Source: Lentisphaerota bacterium (GTDB taxonomy: Bacteria; Verrucomicrobiota; Lentisphaeria; Oligosphaerales; Oligosphaeraceae). From it: a DNA stretch of 12,740 bases. This document shows positions 1 to 7,978 of this stretch, piece by piece. The translations under genes and the position numbers were made by a program. Every line of letters begins with the position of its first letter. The first letter of the stretch is position 1. The stretch covers positions 1-12,740 of the forward strand of contig JAAZKQ010000215.1 in assembly GCA_012799755.1 (NCBI GenBank). The letters are read 5' to 3'. The notes below the pieces were generated by a model. It did no database searches. It was not told the DNA's origin and saw only the letters and a list, made by a program, of their open reading frames with translations.

Positions 1-115
1 AGGCGCAACCCCGGGCTGGTATGTGCTACGCTTTCAGCGTGCAATTTTGTCGTTTGCAGCAGGATTTTGGCAAACGACGCCAAACGTGCGGCTTCCAGCC
101 GCTTTCGAGCACGCA
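1..115 (+). repeat. dispersed structured repeat, copy A (left part outside the window)
   Basis: Positions 2-96 match 10092-10186 without gaps, with 5 mismatches in 95 bases. Similarity resumes at 89-115 against 10200-10226, because the other copy has an extra 21 bases. The copy starts inside the right arm of the palindrome that is complete in copy B, so its left half lies outside the window. A hairpin with 7-bp arms (CGTTTGC/GCAAACG) spans 51-76 and is intact in both copies. Short reading frames here are not conserved as proteins and I regard the element as non-coding. Confidence 0.8.
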
Positions 116-190
116 TTGCCCCCCTGCCGTTACTTACATCCAGCCACGTCTATTTTCAGAGAGTGCCACTATCAATCGGTGACCGGTTAC

Positions 191-246
191 AAAACAACAC
201 CGTTGCCGACGCGATTGCCGGCGTTGGCAACGGTGTTGTCGTTTTG
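191..246 (-). terminator. hairpin terminator of the ATPase operon
   Basis: Arms 194-212 and 221-239 form a 19-bp stem with one imperfect pair (208/225) and an 8-base loop. An A-rich side (191-194) and a T-rich side (242-245) flank it, so it could act in both directions. It lies about 60 bases past the atpK stop on the minus strand, where an operon terminator is expected. The T tract on the minus strand is short (TTTTG), so efficiency is uncertain. Confidence 0.7.
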
Positions 247-300
247 TTACAAACTTCCGCTGTGAGCCGAGAGGCGCGGCGGCGGGTGGCGGCTGCTTAT

Positions 301-789
301 TTATCCCCCAACGACGACTTCGGGCGCGACGCCGACGGAACCGAGGAGGAGGATGGCGAAGGCCATGACGAAGATGGCGATGGTCTCAATGACACCAAGG
401 GCGATGAGGTAATTGACGAAGCCCTGGCCGGTTTCCGCGAAGGCGTCACAGGCGCCGGCGGCGGCGCGGCCTTGGAAAACGGAGCTGATGCCGAGGAGGA
501 TGCCGGCGAAGAGGCCGATGGCCAGGCAGGTGGGCCAGCAGGTCGGGTCGCTGGTCTTGCCATTGATTATCAGCATGAGAATGAGGCCGTAGATGGTTTG
601 GGACATGGCCACACCGGCGAGAATGGACAACTGGAAGGGCGCCATTTTACCTTGGAGGTAACATTTTTTCCAGGCGCCGATGGCTGAGGCGGCGGCGACG
701 CCGCAGCCGTAGGTCGAGCCGAGCGCGGCAAAGCCGATGGCGCAGAATGCCCCGATCTGCTGCAATGCGATTTGTGTGGATGTAAGCAT
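301..789 (-). CDS. atpK: V/A-type ATPase subunit K (rotor ring proteolipid)
   Basis: Membrane rotor subunit (c/K ring) that carries ions past AtpI. The 162 residues form two fused hairpins, so four membrane segments: about 10-36, 52-76, 87-111 and 126-152. This is the usual V-type double-length form (E. hirae NtpK is about 156 residues). The ion-binding carboxylate is E135 in helix 4. S63-Q64 in helix 2 and Q106 in helix 3 align with T64, Q65 and Q110 of the Na+ site of NtpK, and E135 with E139; the Q-to-E spacing of 29 is identical. This points to Na+ coupling by inference. The start ATG follows AAGGAG at a spacing of 9. It is the last gene of the operon, 82 bases after atpI, followed by the terminator hairpin. 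Confidence 0.95.
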   Translation of the reverse strand: MLTSTQIALQQIGAFCAIGFAALGSTYGCGVAAASAIGAWKKCYLQGKMAPFQLSILAGVAMSQTIYGLILMLIINGKTSDPTCWPTCLAIGLFAGILLGISSVFQGRAAAGACDAFAETGQGFVNYLIALGVIETIAIFVMAFAILLLGSVGVAPEVVVGG

Positions 790-860
790 GATGTTGTTCT
801 CCTTGGATGTGGGTCGTTGGGTGGGTCTAACTTTTGGTGTGAAAGTATGTTGCTGTGATG

Positions 861-866
861 ATTATA
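861..866 (-). promoter_or_regulatory. possible internal promoter (-10 TATAAT) before atpK
   Basis: The minus strand reads a perfect TATAAT just after the atpI stop codon, about 72 bases before the atpK ATG. I see no good -35 hexamer 16-18 bases upstream, so this could be chance. An extra promoter would fit the need for many K copies per complex. Confidence 0.25.
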
Positions 867-871
867 GCTTT

Positions 872-2656
872 TCAGGACAGTTCCTGTTTGCTGAGGGGAC
901 GATAGGGTTTGCCGGACCAGGAGACGTCCATGTGGCCGGAAAATTCCAAGGTGTTGAGGCGGATGCCATGCACGAGCACGCCCATGCCCGCCAAGGCGAC
1001 GTTGAGCAGGTGTCCGCCGGCAAGCACCAGCAGGCCAATGGGGATCAACCAGGGTGAGAGCTTGTAGAGGCCCGCCGTCATGTCGTTGAAGCTGTTGGCA
1101 ATATAGAAACTGGACATGCCGACCGCGAAGAGGCGGATGTAGGAAAGCACGTCAACGAAGCTGTTGATGAAGCTGAAGGGCGCGTAGATGACATCGCCCA
1201 TGTTACGCCAGTTGATGCCGCAGCTGAGAATGAGCAGGAAACCGACGAGGTACAGTGCCTTGGCGAGCACGCCGAGATCGGATAGCGCACCGCCATCAAC
1301 AATGAGCAGCTTGGCCAACAGAAAGTTCGCCCAGAGGAAAAGCCCCCAGCCGATGTGGCCGAGCGCATCGCGGATATTGCTGCTCAGGAACGTGCGCCAA
1401 GCGCGGGCCAGGGACAGATGGAAGGCGCCGACGAAGAAGCAGAGCAGTTTAACGTGGTTGCTGGCGGCTTCTCCGCCTTCGGTGAGCCAGGCGATGCCGG
1501 AGAGGACGCGCGGCAGCTTTTCGTTGGGAATGGCGAACCAGTTGCCGGAGAGCCAGCCGTAGCCTAAGATGCACAAGCTCATGCACAGGAGAACATTGAT
1601 GGCGTCGCGTTTTTTGGCATCGGTATTTTTGGCTCGCAGGACCAGCAGGATGATGGTGAAGAGCAACCCATAGCCGGCGTCGCCGACGAGCATGCCGCAG
1701 AAGAGCGAGAGGAAGATGAGCACGGCGATGCTGATATCAATTTCACGATAACCGGGGAGGATGCCGACGAAGTCAAGGATTGTCTGGGCCATGCTGAAAC
1801 GCCTGGGGATAGTGAGCAGCGTGGGCACGTCCTCGTCGTCCTCCGGGATGTCCTCGTAGCGGATTGCCCAGCCCTGCTGGCGGACGCAGGTGCGCAATTC
1901 GTCAAGGCGTTTTTCCGGCACATAGCCGCTGATGAAAGCGAGGGTCTCACCGCCGCTCATGCCGTCACGCGCCTTGGCGAAGGCAATGCGTTCCTGGAGG
2001 ACGTTGCCGAAACTTTCGATGGCGCTGGTGGCGTGGGCGGCGATGTCACGCAGCTGCTGCTCCAGGGCCTGTTGCTTCTGGACGAGCTCGTGGATTTGCT
2101 GTTCCCAAGCGCGCCGGTCGGTATTGTCGGGCAGAGTGACGCGTGGGAGATTGACGTCGTCGAGGGGCGTGAGGGAGACGACGGCGAAGTAGGCCATGGC
2201 GGCTGTTTCGCTGACCATGTGGATGGCGGCGCCGTCGGGCAGTTCAGGCAGGCGCGTCGCTGCGCTGGCGCAGAGGGCGATATGGACTCCCTGTTCTTGC
2301 AGGGCGCTCAGCTGAGCCTTGTCAAAGGAACCCCATGGCTCGAGTTGGGCGTAGGCATTGCGAGCCAAGGCGAGCTCTTCATCAATGCGTTTGCTTTCGG
2401 CGATGATCCGATTGACGTCTTGGATGGCTCGTTCTGGGTCAGTATCGGTAGGATCAAGTTCGACTCTAAGGCTTTTGCAGATGACGAGGACGCGGTTGAG
2501 TTGTTCCTGCTGGCGGATGAGCTCATCAAGCTCATCGGAAGCCGGTGGCACGCATGGCAGCACATGCAGCGAACCGAGCCGCTGCATGGCGGCGACGGTG
2601 CGTTGCCGCTCGTCGGCCAGGCAGGCGATGGTTACTTTTTTCATCGGTTCAATCAC
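872..2656 (-). CDS. atpI: V/A-type ATPase subunit I (membrane stator, a-subunit equivalent)
   Basis: Stator subunit that forms the ion half-channels against the K ring and anchors the peripheral stalk. It has 594 residues from the chosen start, slightly shorter than many archaeal homologues. Residues 1 to about 300 are soluble and partly coiled coil (two long helical stretches). From about 305 to the end there are seven or eight membrane segments. The family motif GDAGYG is present early in the membrane part, and the essential arginine is R508 in SYIRLFAVG. I chose the GTG at 2656: GGAG (2664-2667) lies 7 bases upstream and the product begins MIEPMKKVTIA, the usual family N-terminus. A GTG at 2683 falls inside an intercistronic hairpin and lacks such support. 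Follows atpD by 69 bases. Confidence 0.93.
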   Translation of the reverse strand: MIEPMKKVTIACLADERQRTVAAMQRLGSLHVLPCVPPASDELDELIRQQEQLNRVLVICKSLRVELDPTDTDPERAIQDVNRIIAESKRIDEELALARNAYAQLEPWGSFDKAQLSALQEQGVHIALCASAATRLPELPDGAAIHMVSETAAMAYFAVVSLTPLDDVNLPRVTLPDNTDRRAWEQQIHELVQKQQALEQQLRDIAAHATSAIESFGNVLQERIAFAKARDGMSGGETLAFISGYVPEKRLDELRTCVRQQGWAIRYEDIPEDDEDVPTLLTIPRRFSMAQTILDFVGILPGYREIDISIAVLIFLSLFCGMLVGDAGYGLLFTIILLVLRAKNTDAKKRDAINVLLCMSLCILGYGWLSGNWFAIPNEKLPRVLSGIAWLTEGGEAASNHVKLLCFFVGAFHLSLARAWRTFLSSNIRDALGHIGWGLFLWANFLLAKLLIVDGGALSDLGVLAKALYLVGFLLILSCGINWRNMGDVIYAPFSFINSFVDVLSYIRLFAVGMSSFYIANSFNDMTAGLYKLSPWLIPIGLLVLAGGHLLNVALAGMGVLVHGIRLNTLEFSGHMDVSWSGKPYRPLSKQELS

Positions 2657-2678
2657 GGCAAAACTCCGGGTGACGATA

Positions 2679-2700
2679 GCCACAGCCGCGGTGCTGTGGC
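2679..2700 (-). other. intercistronic hairpin between atpD and atpI
   Basis: Perfect 8-bp arms (GCCACAGC/GCTGTGGC) with a 6-base loop between the atpD stop and the atpI ribosome binding site. No T run follows, so it is not a terminator. It may affect mRNA stability or the relative expression of the two genes (inference). Confidence 0.5.
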
Positions 2701-2725
2701 GCGGTTGCGGCCTTCGCTGAGGCTG

Positions 2726-3343
2726 CTATGCTTGCAGGGCTGCATTACGTTGTGCGCATTTGCCCTTGGCTATTTTGGAGCGACCGACCGAGTTGGTCTG
2801 TTGGTCGCCCAGGTAGATATTGATCATGCGGATATTTTCTTTGGTTTCAGGAATCTTGACCTTCTCGAAGAGATTGACGCGCTGGGTGACAACGCGCAAC
2901 TCCTGTTCGAGGAGAGCGAGCATTTCTTCAAACAGCTGTCGGCGCAGTTTGAGTTCGATGTGTTTGCGGGCCATGGCCAGTGCGTCGTCAAACCACGGCG
3001 GAGTGAGGAAGAGATCGTAGTCAATATCGTTGAAATCAACACCCAGGAAGACTGGCACGTCAATGCCGGCGACATTGCGTTCGCCGATTCGCCAGGCGCT
3101 GACGCTGAGGAGCTCGCTGAGGCCGGCGGCTTCGGGCCCGGCGAGGAGCGCAATGGTGGTGGCGCCTTTTTCGGTGAGCTCGGCGACCTGTTGATCAAGG
3201 CCGGCAATTTCCTCGCGGACGTGCCGGACCTCCATTTGCAGCTGTTGTTTTTTGAGCTGCAAGGTCGGCAGGTAGCGCTCAAAGCGCTTGAGGGCGTCCC
3301 GCTGGAATTTCAGTTCATTTTTTGTCAGTTTAACTTTGGCCAT
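2726..3343 (-). CDS. atpD: V/A-type ATPase subunit D (central shaft)
   Basis: Central rotor shaft that turns inside the A3B3 head and couples it to the membrane ring. At 205 residues it has normal family length. The N-terminus (KLTKNELKFQRDALKRFERY) is typical of the D subunit. Long helices at about 5-70 and 135-180 can form the antiparallel coiled coil of the shaft, with a more variable middle region between them. It starts at an ATG 33 bases after the atpB stop; I see no good Shine-Dalgarno sequence, but a hairpin occupies the gap. Position in the operon (after B, before I) agrees with the assignment. Confidence 0.95.
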   Translation of the reverse strand: MAKVKLTKNELKFQRDALKRFERYLPTLQLKKQQLQMEVRHVREEIAGLDQQVAELTEKGATTIALLAGPEAAGLSELLSVSAWRIGERNVAGIDVPVFLGVDFNDIDYDLFLTPPWFDDALAMARKHIELKLRRQLFEEMLALLEQELRVVTQRVNLFEKVKIPETKENIRMINIYLGDQQTNSVGRSKIAKGKCAQRNAALQA

Positions 3344-3360
3344 AGGTCAGGGCTGTCTGG

Positions 3361-3377
3361 ACGGGGCGTGGCCCCGT
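3361..3377 (-). other. intercistronic hairpin between atpB and atpD
   Basis: Perfect 7-bp GC-rich arms (ACGGGGC/GCCCCGT) with a 3-base loop, touching the atpB stop codon and ending about 17 bases before the atpD ATG. No T tract follows on the minus strand, so a role in mRNA processing or translational coupling is more likely than termination (inference). Confidence 0.5.
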
Positions 3378-4696
3378 CAGTCCTTTTTATCCGAGTCGTC
3401 GGTTTTCGGCCAGAATTGTTTAACCAAGTCGGATTTGATGCCGGTTTCGGTGGGTTGGAAACACTCCGCCAAGGTTTTCCAACCAAGGTCGAGAGCTTCT
3501 TCGAGCGGGATATTGACGCTAAGGTCCATCATGCGCTGTTCGAACAAGGCGCCGTATTTGAGCAATTTGTCATCCCAGTTGCTCATACGGAAGCCCATGG
3601 ATTGCTTTTCGAGAGATTCTTTGTATTCGGCGTAAAGGCGGATCATGTTGTCCATAAGCGCGCGGTGGTCGGCGCGGGTTTCGCTGTTGACCTGCTGTTT
3701 GAGGCGGCTGAGCGAGCCGAAGGGCTCAATACGGCCGTTGACGAGGTAGAACTGGCCCTCGGTGATATAGCCGGTGTTGTCGGGCACGGGGTGGGTGACG
3801 TCATCGCCGGGCATGGTGGTGACGGCGAGAATGGTGATGGAGCCGGCGGTTTCGAAGTCAACGGCCTTTTCATAACGCGCCGCCAGCTGGCTGTAGAGAT
3901 CGCCAGGGTAACCGCGGTTGGAGGGGATCTGTTCCATGGTGATGGCGATTTCCTTTAGCGCATCACAGAAGTTTGTCATGTCGGTGAGCAGCACCAGTAC
4001 GCGTTTTCCCTCATTGGTGGCAAAGTGCTCGGCGGCGGCCAGGGCCATGTCCGGCACCAGCAGACATTCGACAATGGGGTCGGAAGCGGTATGGATGAAC
4101 ATTACCGTGCGGGACAGCGCGCCGTGCTCATCAAGAGTTTCCTTGAAATACAGGTAGTCGTCGTATTTGAGGCCCATGCCGCCGAGAATGATCAGGTCAA
4201 CTTCGGCCTGCATGGCGATACGAGCGAGCAGTTCATTGTAGGGCTCGCCGGCGACGGAGAAGATCGGCAGCTTCTGGCTTTCAACGAGGGTGTTGAAGAC
4301 GTCAATCATGGGCAGTCCCGTACGGATCATGTTGCGCGGGATAATACGGTTGGCGGGATTGACCGAGGGGCCGCCGATATCAATGAGATTGTCATGCAGC
4401 GCGGGGCCCTTGTCGCGAGGCTGGCCATTGCCGGAGAAGATGCGGCCGAGCAGGGCGTCGTCGGCGGCTATGCGCATGGGGTGGCCCAGGAAGCGCACCT
4501 CGCTGTCGGTGGCGATGCCGCGGCTGCCGGCGAAGACTTGGAGGTAGACCCGGTTCTTGTCCAGGCGGATGACTTGTGCCAGCGAGGTGCCGCGGTCGCT
4601 TTTGACTTCGGCGAGTTCGCTGTTGGCGACATTGTCGGCCTCGACGGTGATGACGTTGCCGCTGATCTGGATGATACGGTGGTAGATTTTTCTCAT
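3377..4696 (-). CDS. atpB: V/A-type ATPase subunit B (non-catalytic head subunit)
   Basis: Non-catalytic nucleotide-fold subunit that alternates with AtpA in the A3B3 hexamer. The 439 residues are close to the usual 430-470. The P-loop position holds SVAGEPYNE (147-155), with no GKT, as expected for a B subunit. R331 in SLSRL (328-332) is the arginine finger that completes the catalytic site of the neighbouring A subunit. The family stretch GYPGDLYSQLA is at 262-272. The start ATG follows an AGGG at a spacing of about 8. It lies 105 bases after atpA, a gap with two short inverted repeats (4716-4730 and 4775-4789). Confidence 0.97.
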   Translation of the reverse strand: MRKIYHRIIQISGNVITVEADNVANSELAEVKSDRGTSLAQVIRLDKNRVYLQVFAGSRGIATDSEVRFLGHPMRIAADDALLGRIFSGNGQPRDKGPALHDNLIDIGGPSVNPANRIIPRNMIRTGLPMIDVFNTLVESQKLPIFSVAGEPYNELLARIAMQAEVDLIILGGMGLKYDDYLYFKETLDEHGALSRTVMFIHTASDPIVECLLVPDMALAAAEHFATNEGKRVLVLLTDMTNFCDALKEIAITMEQIPSNRGYPGDLYSQLAARYEKAVDFETAGSITILAVTTMPGDDVTHPVPDNTGYITEGQFYLVNGRIEPFGSLSRLKQQVNSETRADHRALMDNMIRLYAEYKESLEKQSMGFRMSNWDDKLLKYGALFEQRMMDLSVNIPLEEALDLGWKTLAECFQPTETGIKSDLVKQFWPKTDDSDKKD

Positions 4697-4774
4697 GCTC
4701 GGCCCTGCTGGCCGGTGACAGCTGCTGTCATGCCGGCGCTGGATGGTGATGTCAGGTGGTCTGAAAAGGTTGTG

Positions 4775-4789
4775 GCCGCCAAAAGCGGC
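4775..4789 (-). other. short hairpin between atpA and atpB
   Basis: GCCGC/GCGGC arms with a 5-base loop, 12 bases after the atpA stop on the minus strand. A second inverted repeat (TGACAGC-T-GCTGTCA, 4716-4730) is in the same gap. Neither has a T tract. They are weak alone but belong to a pattern of hairpins in the gaps of this operon. Confidence 0.35.
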
Positions 4790-4801
4790 GATTTATACGG
4801 C

Positions 4802-6532
4802 TCATTGGCCATTTTTGATGAGCGAGTTGATTTTTTCTTCGGCGGCTTTGAAGGTATCGCTTCCCCAGGGGCAGTAATTCCAGTCAATGAATTCCTGGCG
4901 GAGACGCTGGAAGAAGGAGCGGGCGGCATCTCTGTCGGCGAAGCTGAATTTGTGCCGGATGACGTCCAAGAGTTTATCGAAGACATATTGCTGGCGTTCT
5001 GAGCCGCAGGCGCCGTCAATTTTATCAAAGGTATTTTGCTGGAGGTAGACGGCGTCAATGAATTCCCCTTTGAGGTACTGGACGAAGTCGCCGGTGGGCG
5101 TGCCTTCTTCACCGACGACTTTCATCATCTGGTTGACTTCATCGCCGGCGCGGAGCATATCACGTGCCTCATTGATCTTGGCTTTTGGGATGAGGCTGTT
5201 GTACTTGCTCCAGCTGTCAAGGGGATGGATGGCCGGGTAGCGGCGGGCATTGGCGCGGTCGCGGGAGAGGGCGAGGAAGGAGCCGACGACCTTCAGGGTC
5301 GCTTGGGTGACGGGCTCTTCGAAGTTGCCGCCGGCGGGGCTGACGGCGCCGCAGATGGTGATGGAGCCCTGGCTATCATCACGGAGGCGCACCAAGCCGG
5401 CGCGTTCGTAGAAGCCGGCTACGAGAGATTCGAGATAGGCGGGGAAGGCTTCTTCGCCGGGGATTTCTTCCAGGCGACCGGACACCTCGCGCAGCGCCTG
5501 CGCCCAGCGCGAGGTCGAGTCCGCCAGCAGCAGCACACTCAGGCCCATCTGCCGATAGTATTCGGCCAGGGTCACGCTGGTGTAGATGGATGCTTCGCGG
5601 GCGGCAACGGGCATGGAGCTGGTATTGCAGACGATGATAGTACGGTCAATCAGGTGGCGACCGGTGCGGGGGTCCTCAAGGTGCGGAAATTCGCGGAGGA
5701 TTTCCACGACTTCGCCGGCGCGTTCGCCACAGGCGGCGACGATAACGACGTCCACTTCCGAACGTTGGGAAAGCGCATGTTGGAGGACGGTCTTGCCCGC
5801 GCCGAAGGGCCCGGGGGTGCAGAAGGTGCCGCCCTTGGCGACAGGGAAAAAGCTGTCAATGATGCGCACTTGGGTAATCAAGGGCTCGCGGGGCATGAGT
5901 TTTTCATCGTAGCAGGTAATGGGAATCTTCACCGGCCAAGTCTGTACCATGGTGATATCGCGTTCCTCATCACCGTTCTTGGCTTTGGCGACGACCGTAT
6001 CAATGTTATAGGCGCCGGCGCCGGCGGTCCAAGTGATTTCCCATTCGCCGAGCCAAGCGAAGGGGAGCATGATGCGGTGGGTGAAGATGCCTTCCGGGAC
6101 GCTGCCGACCATATCGCCGGCCATGAGCTTGTCTCCGACCTTGGCGGCGGGGCTGTAGTCCCAAGTCTTTTCGCGGTCAAGCGGATAGACGTAGAGGCCG
6201 CGTTTGAGGAAGTAGCCGGCTTGCTTGGCCAGTTCAGGGAGGGGGTTTTGCAGGCCGTCGTACACCTGCGTGAGCAGCCCGGGGCCAAGTTCGACAGACA
6301 GCAGCTCGCCGCTGAACTCGACCTTGTTGCCGACCTTGATGCCGACGGTGCTTTCGAAGACTTGGATGTCGGCTTCACGACCGCGCACACGGATAAGCTC
6401 GCCTTTGAGGCGCTCGTTGTCATCGGTGACGACGAAGGCGACTTCGTTCTGAATAACGCGGTCATCAAAGGCCACGCTGACCATGTTGCCGTTGACGCCA
6501 GTTACTTTGCCGGTTGGGAGCATGTCACTCAT
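4802..6532 (-). CDS. atpA: V/A-type ATPase subunit A (catalytic head subunit)
   Basis: Catalytic subunit that hydrolyses or makes ATP in the A3B3 head. From the chosen ATG it has 576 residues, typical for the family. The Walker A motif GPFGAGKT is at 241-248 (K247), and the catalytic glutamate is E270 in GERAGE; the 23-residue spacing matches K234/E257 of the Thermus enzyme. The stretches LLADSTSRWAQALREVSGR and EEIPGEEAFPAYLES follow as in other A subunits. The family-specific bulge domain (with HRIMLPFAWLGEW) precedes the P-loop. I chose the ATG at 6532 because GGA lies about 8 bases upstream; a TTG 12 bases further upstream and an ATG at 6523 are alternatives. Overlaps nothing; 72 bases separate it from the DUF2764 gene. 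Confidence 0.97.
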   Translation of the reverse strand: MSDMLPTGKVTGVNGNMVSVAFDDRVIQNEVAFVVTDDNERLKGELIRVRGREADIQVFESTVGIKVGNKVEFSGELLSVELGPGLLTQVYDGLQNPLPELAKQAGYFLKRGLYVYPLDREKTWDYSPAAKVGDKLMAGDMVGSVPEGIFTHRIMLPFAWLGEWEITWTAGAGAYNIDTVVAKAKNGDEERDITMVQTWPVKIPITCYDEKLMPREPLITQVRIIDSFFPVAKGGTFCTPGPFGAGKTVLQHALSQRSEVDVVIVAACGERAGEVVEILREFPHLEDPRTGRHLIDRTIIVCNTSSMPVAAREASIYTSVTLAEYYRQMGLSVLLLADSTSRWAQALREVSGRLEEIPGEEAFPAYLESLVAGFYERAGLVRLRDDSQGSITICGAVSPAGGNFEEPVTQATLKVVGSFLALSRDRANARRYPAIHPLDSWSKYNSLIPKAKINEARDMLRAGDEVNQMMKVVGEEGTPTGDFVQYLKGEFIDAVYLQQNTFDKIDGACGSERQQYVFDKLLDVIRHKFSFADRDAARSFFQRLRQEFIDWNYCPWGSDTFKAAEEKINSLIKNGQ

Positions 6533-6578
6533 GTCTTTTTCCAAATTGGGGCGCTGCCGCCTATCGTTGATCGCTAGA

Positions 6579-6602
6579 CAGAGGGCGGATTCCGCCTCTC
6601 TG
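6579..6602 (-). other. intercistronic hairpin after the DUF2764 gene
   Basis: A 10-bp stem (CAGAGGGCGG against CCGCC-t-CTCTG, one bulged base at 6597) with a 3-base loop, starting 2 bases after the stop codon of the DUF2764 gene. No T run follows on the minus strand. It could act as an mRNA stability or processing element that raises atpA over the genes before it (inference). Confidence 0.5.
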
Positions 6603-6604
6603 AG

Positions 6605-7168
6605 TTATGCTGATGTTGATTCCTGTTGTTCTTTTGCTTGGTCGAATCCCTGTTCCACCAGTTGCTGGTAGGTCTTATTGCCGACGTCGAAGTTATGCCT
6701 GGCGTATTTTTCGCTCAGAAGGAGTCCCAATGTATAGAGTTCAAGCGTGGCGACATCGAATTGACGCATGAAGCTGAGCTGTTCGAGTTGCTGCCAGCGC
6801 AGGTGGTCAATTGCCCGTTCGCGGTCGCGCGCCGTGGGCTGATTCATAGCGTCTTCAAGGTGCTTGCGGTCGCCGGAGTAGAGGTCTTCGCCGTCGCGAA
6901 GCCAAGGCGAAGCATTTTTGCGCAGCTTGACGGCGCGTAATTCGGCGATGGCATTGCGCAGGCTGGTCTCCCACTTTTCCCAAGCGGCGATGGTGGGACT
7001 GGCGGGCTGCCCGCCGGGAATGAGACTGATGGCCTTGAGCTGTGCGGTCAGCTTGGGGCCGAGATGCTCTTGGCAGGCGGCAAGAAAGTCGCCATAGCTC
7101 AGCGGGGGCTTTTCACCCCAGCGCAGGGCTGGTAAGGAACTGATAAAATAATACAGGTCAACGGGCAT
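6605..7168 (-). CDS. DUF2764 family protein of the V-type ATPase operon
   Basis: The 187-residue product starts MPVDLYYFISSLPALRWGE, which fits the DUF2764 family found between atpE and atpA in Chlamydia, Borrelia and some Bacteroidetes operons. The body is mostly helical, with a tryptophan-rich middle and a C-terminal half (QLSFMRQFDVATLELY to the end) that looks helical. No membrane segment or nucleotide motif is visible. Its place in the operon, and the absence of a C (d) subunit gene, suggest that it is a stalk or adaptor component; that role is inference. I chose the ATG at 7168, which has AGGA 9 bases upstream. The ATG at 7177 directly abuts the same AGGA and is less likely. Confidence 0.85.
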   Translation of the reverse strand: MPVDLYYFISSLPALRWGEKPPLSYGDFLAACQEHLGPKLTAQLKAISLIPGGQPASPTIAAWEKWETSLRNAIAELRAVKLRKNASPWLRDGEDLYSGDRKHLEDAMNQPTARDRERAIDHLRWQQLEQLSFMRQFDVATLELYTLGLLLSEKYARHNFDVGNKTYQQLVEQGFDQAKEQQESTSA

Positions 7169-7215
7169 GAACGGCATTCCTGACGTGGTGACCGGAGAAA
7201 CCGGCGGCCGGAGAA

Positions 7216-7842
7216 CTAGCTGCTCTTATCGGCCTTGTCGGTGATGATGGCGGCCAGACGCGGATTGACATAGGCCGCGACGGCTTCAGCGAGCGCCTGG
7301 TCACTGAAGTCGTAAGTCACGTCATTGTCTTTGAATTGCAGCTTGAAGCCGCTGCTGAGACTGCTTGCCGGCGCCAGCTCGCAATGCCGACGCAGGTCTT
7401 CGCCGAGGGCGGCCTTGACGACCGATTCGAGCTCGTCGAGCTGGGTTTTGGGGAGGAGCACCCGTAGATCGGCATTGTCGCCGGAATGGGCCAGGTAGGC
7501 GCTGATGACTTGGCTGAGGATGCCGGCAAGCTGCGCGTTGTCCCGCAGGGTGTTTTTCATGACGTCCCCGGCGGCTTTGCGGACGCGTTCTTCGAATTCG
7601 CCGCGGAGGGCGAGGAGGACATCACGGGCGGCTTGGCGGAGTGCTTCTTCGCCTTTGACAGCGAGCAGTGATGATTCCCTCTCGGCGTCACCGACGATTT
7701 GGCCTGCTTTGTCTTTGGCATCCTTAATGATATCATCGGCTTCTTTTTTGGCTTGTGCGATGATATCCTGCCGTTGTGCATCTATTTTTTTAAGTTCCTG
7801 CTCTGAGAGTCGGTCCAGCAAGGCCTGTAATTCGTCTGCCAT
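7216..7842 (-). CDS. atpE: V/A-type ATPase subunit E (peripheral stalk)
   Basis: Peripheral stalk subunit that stops the A3B3 head from turning with the rotor; in known complexes it pairs with a G/H subunit. It has 208 residues. Residues 1 to about 85 form a long charged helix rich in A, K, E, D and Q, the expected coiled-coil arm. Residues from about 95 form the mixed C-terminal domain that binds the top of the head. It is the first gene of the operon, 47 bases ahead of the DUF2764 gene. The start ATG has only a weak AAGGG about 12 bases upstream. No clear promoter is visible upstream. A G/H gene is not found beside it. Confidence 0.92.
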   Translation of the reverse strand: MADELQALLDRLSEQELKKIDAQRQDIIAQAKKEADDIIKDAKDKAGQIVGDAERESSLLAVKGEEALRQAARDVLLALRGEFEERVRKAAGDVMKNTLRDNAQLAGILSQVISAYLAHSGDNADLRVLLPKTQLDELESVVKAALGEDLRRHCELAPASSLSSGFKLQFKDNDVTYDFSDQALAEAVAAYVNPRLAAIITDKADKSS

Positions 7843-7978
7843 AGTTGACTGCGCCCTTATTTTTTGGAAAAAGCGAGCGACGGCCAGCGGCGTCTTCCCG
7901 CCAATCGAAGAGTTTTTACCTGTATCCTATATATCCTGGAGATGGCCCTCCCCCGGCGACCGCTGTCATGGCTGCATA

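Noticed and set aside
23..265. Small plus-strand frame at the left edge
   Set aside because: It runs through the dispersed repeat and the terminator; the frame is not preserved in copy B.
2033..3958. Plus-strand open frame of 641 codons antisense to atpI, atpD and atpB
   Set aside because: It crosses three well-supported ATPase genes, shows no recognisable domain, and is explained by low stop frequency opposite GC-rich genes.
5036..6577. Plus-strand open frame of 513 codons antisense to atpA
   Set aside because: It mirrors atpA, has biased Gly/Ala/Asp composition and no family motif.
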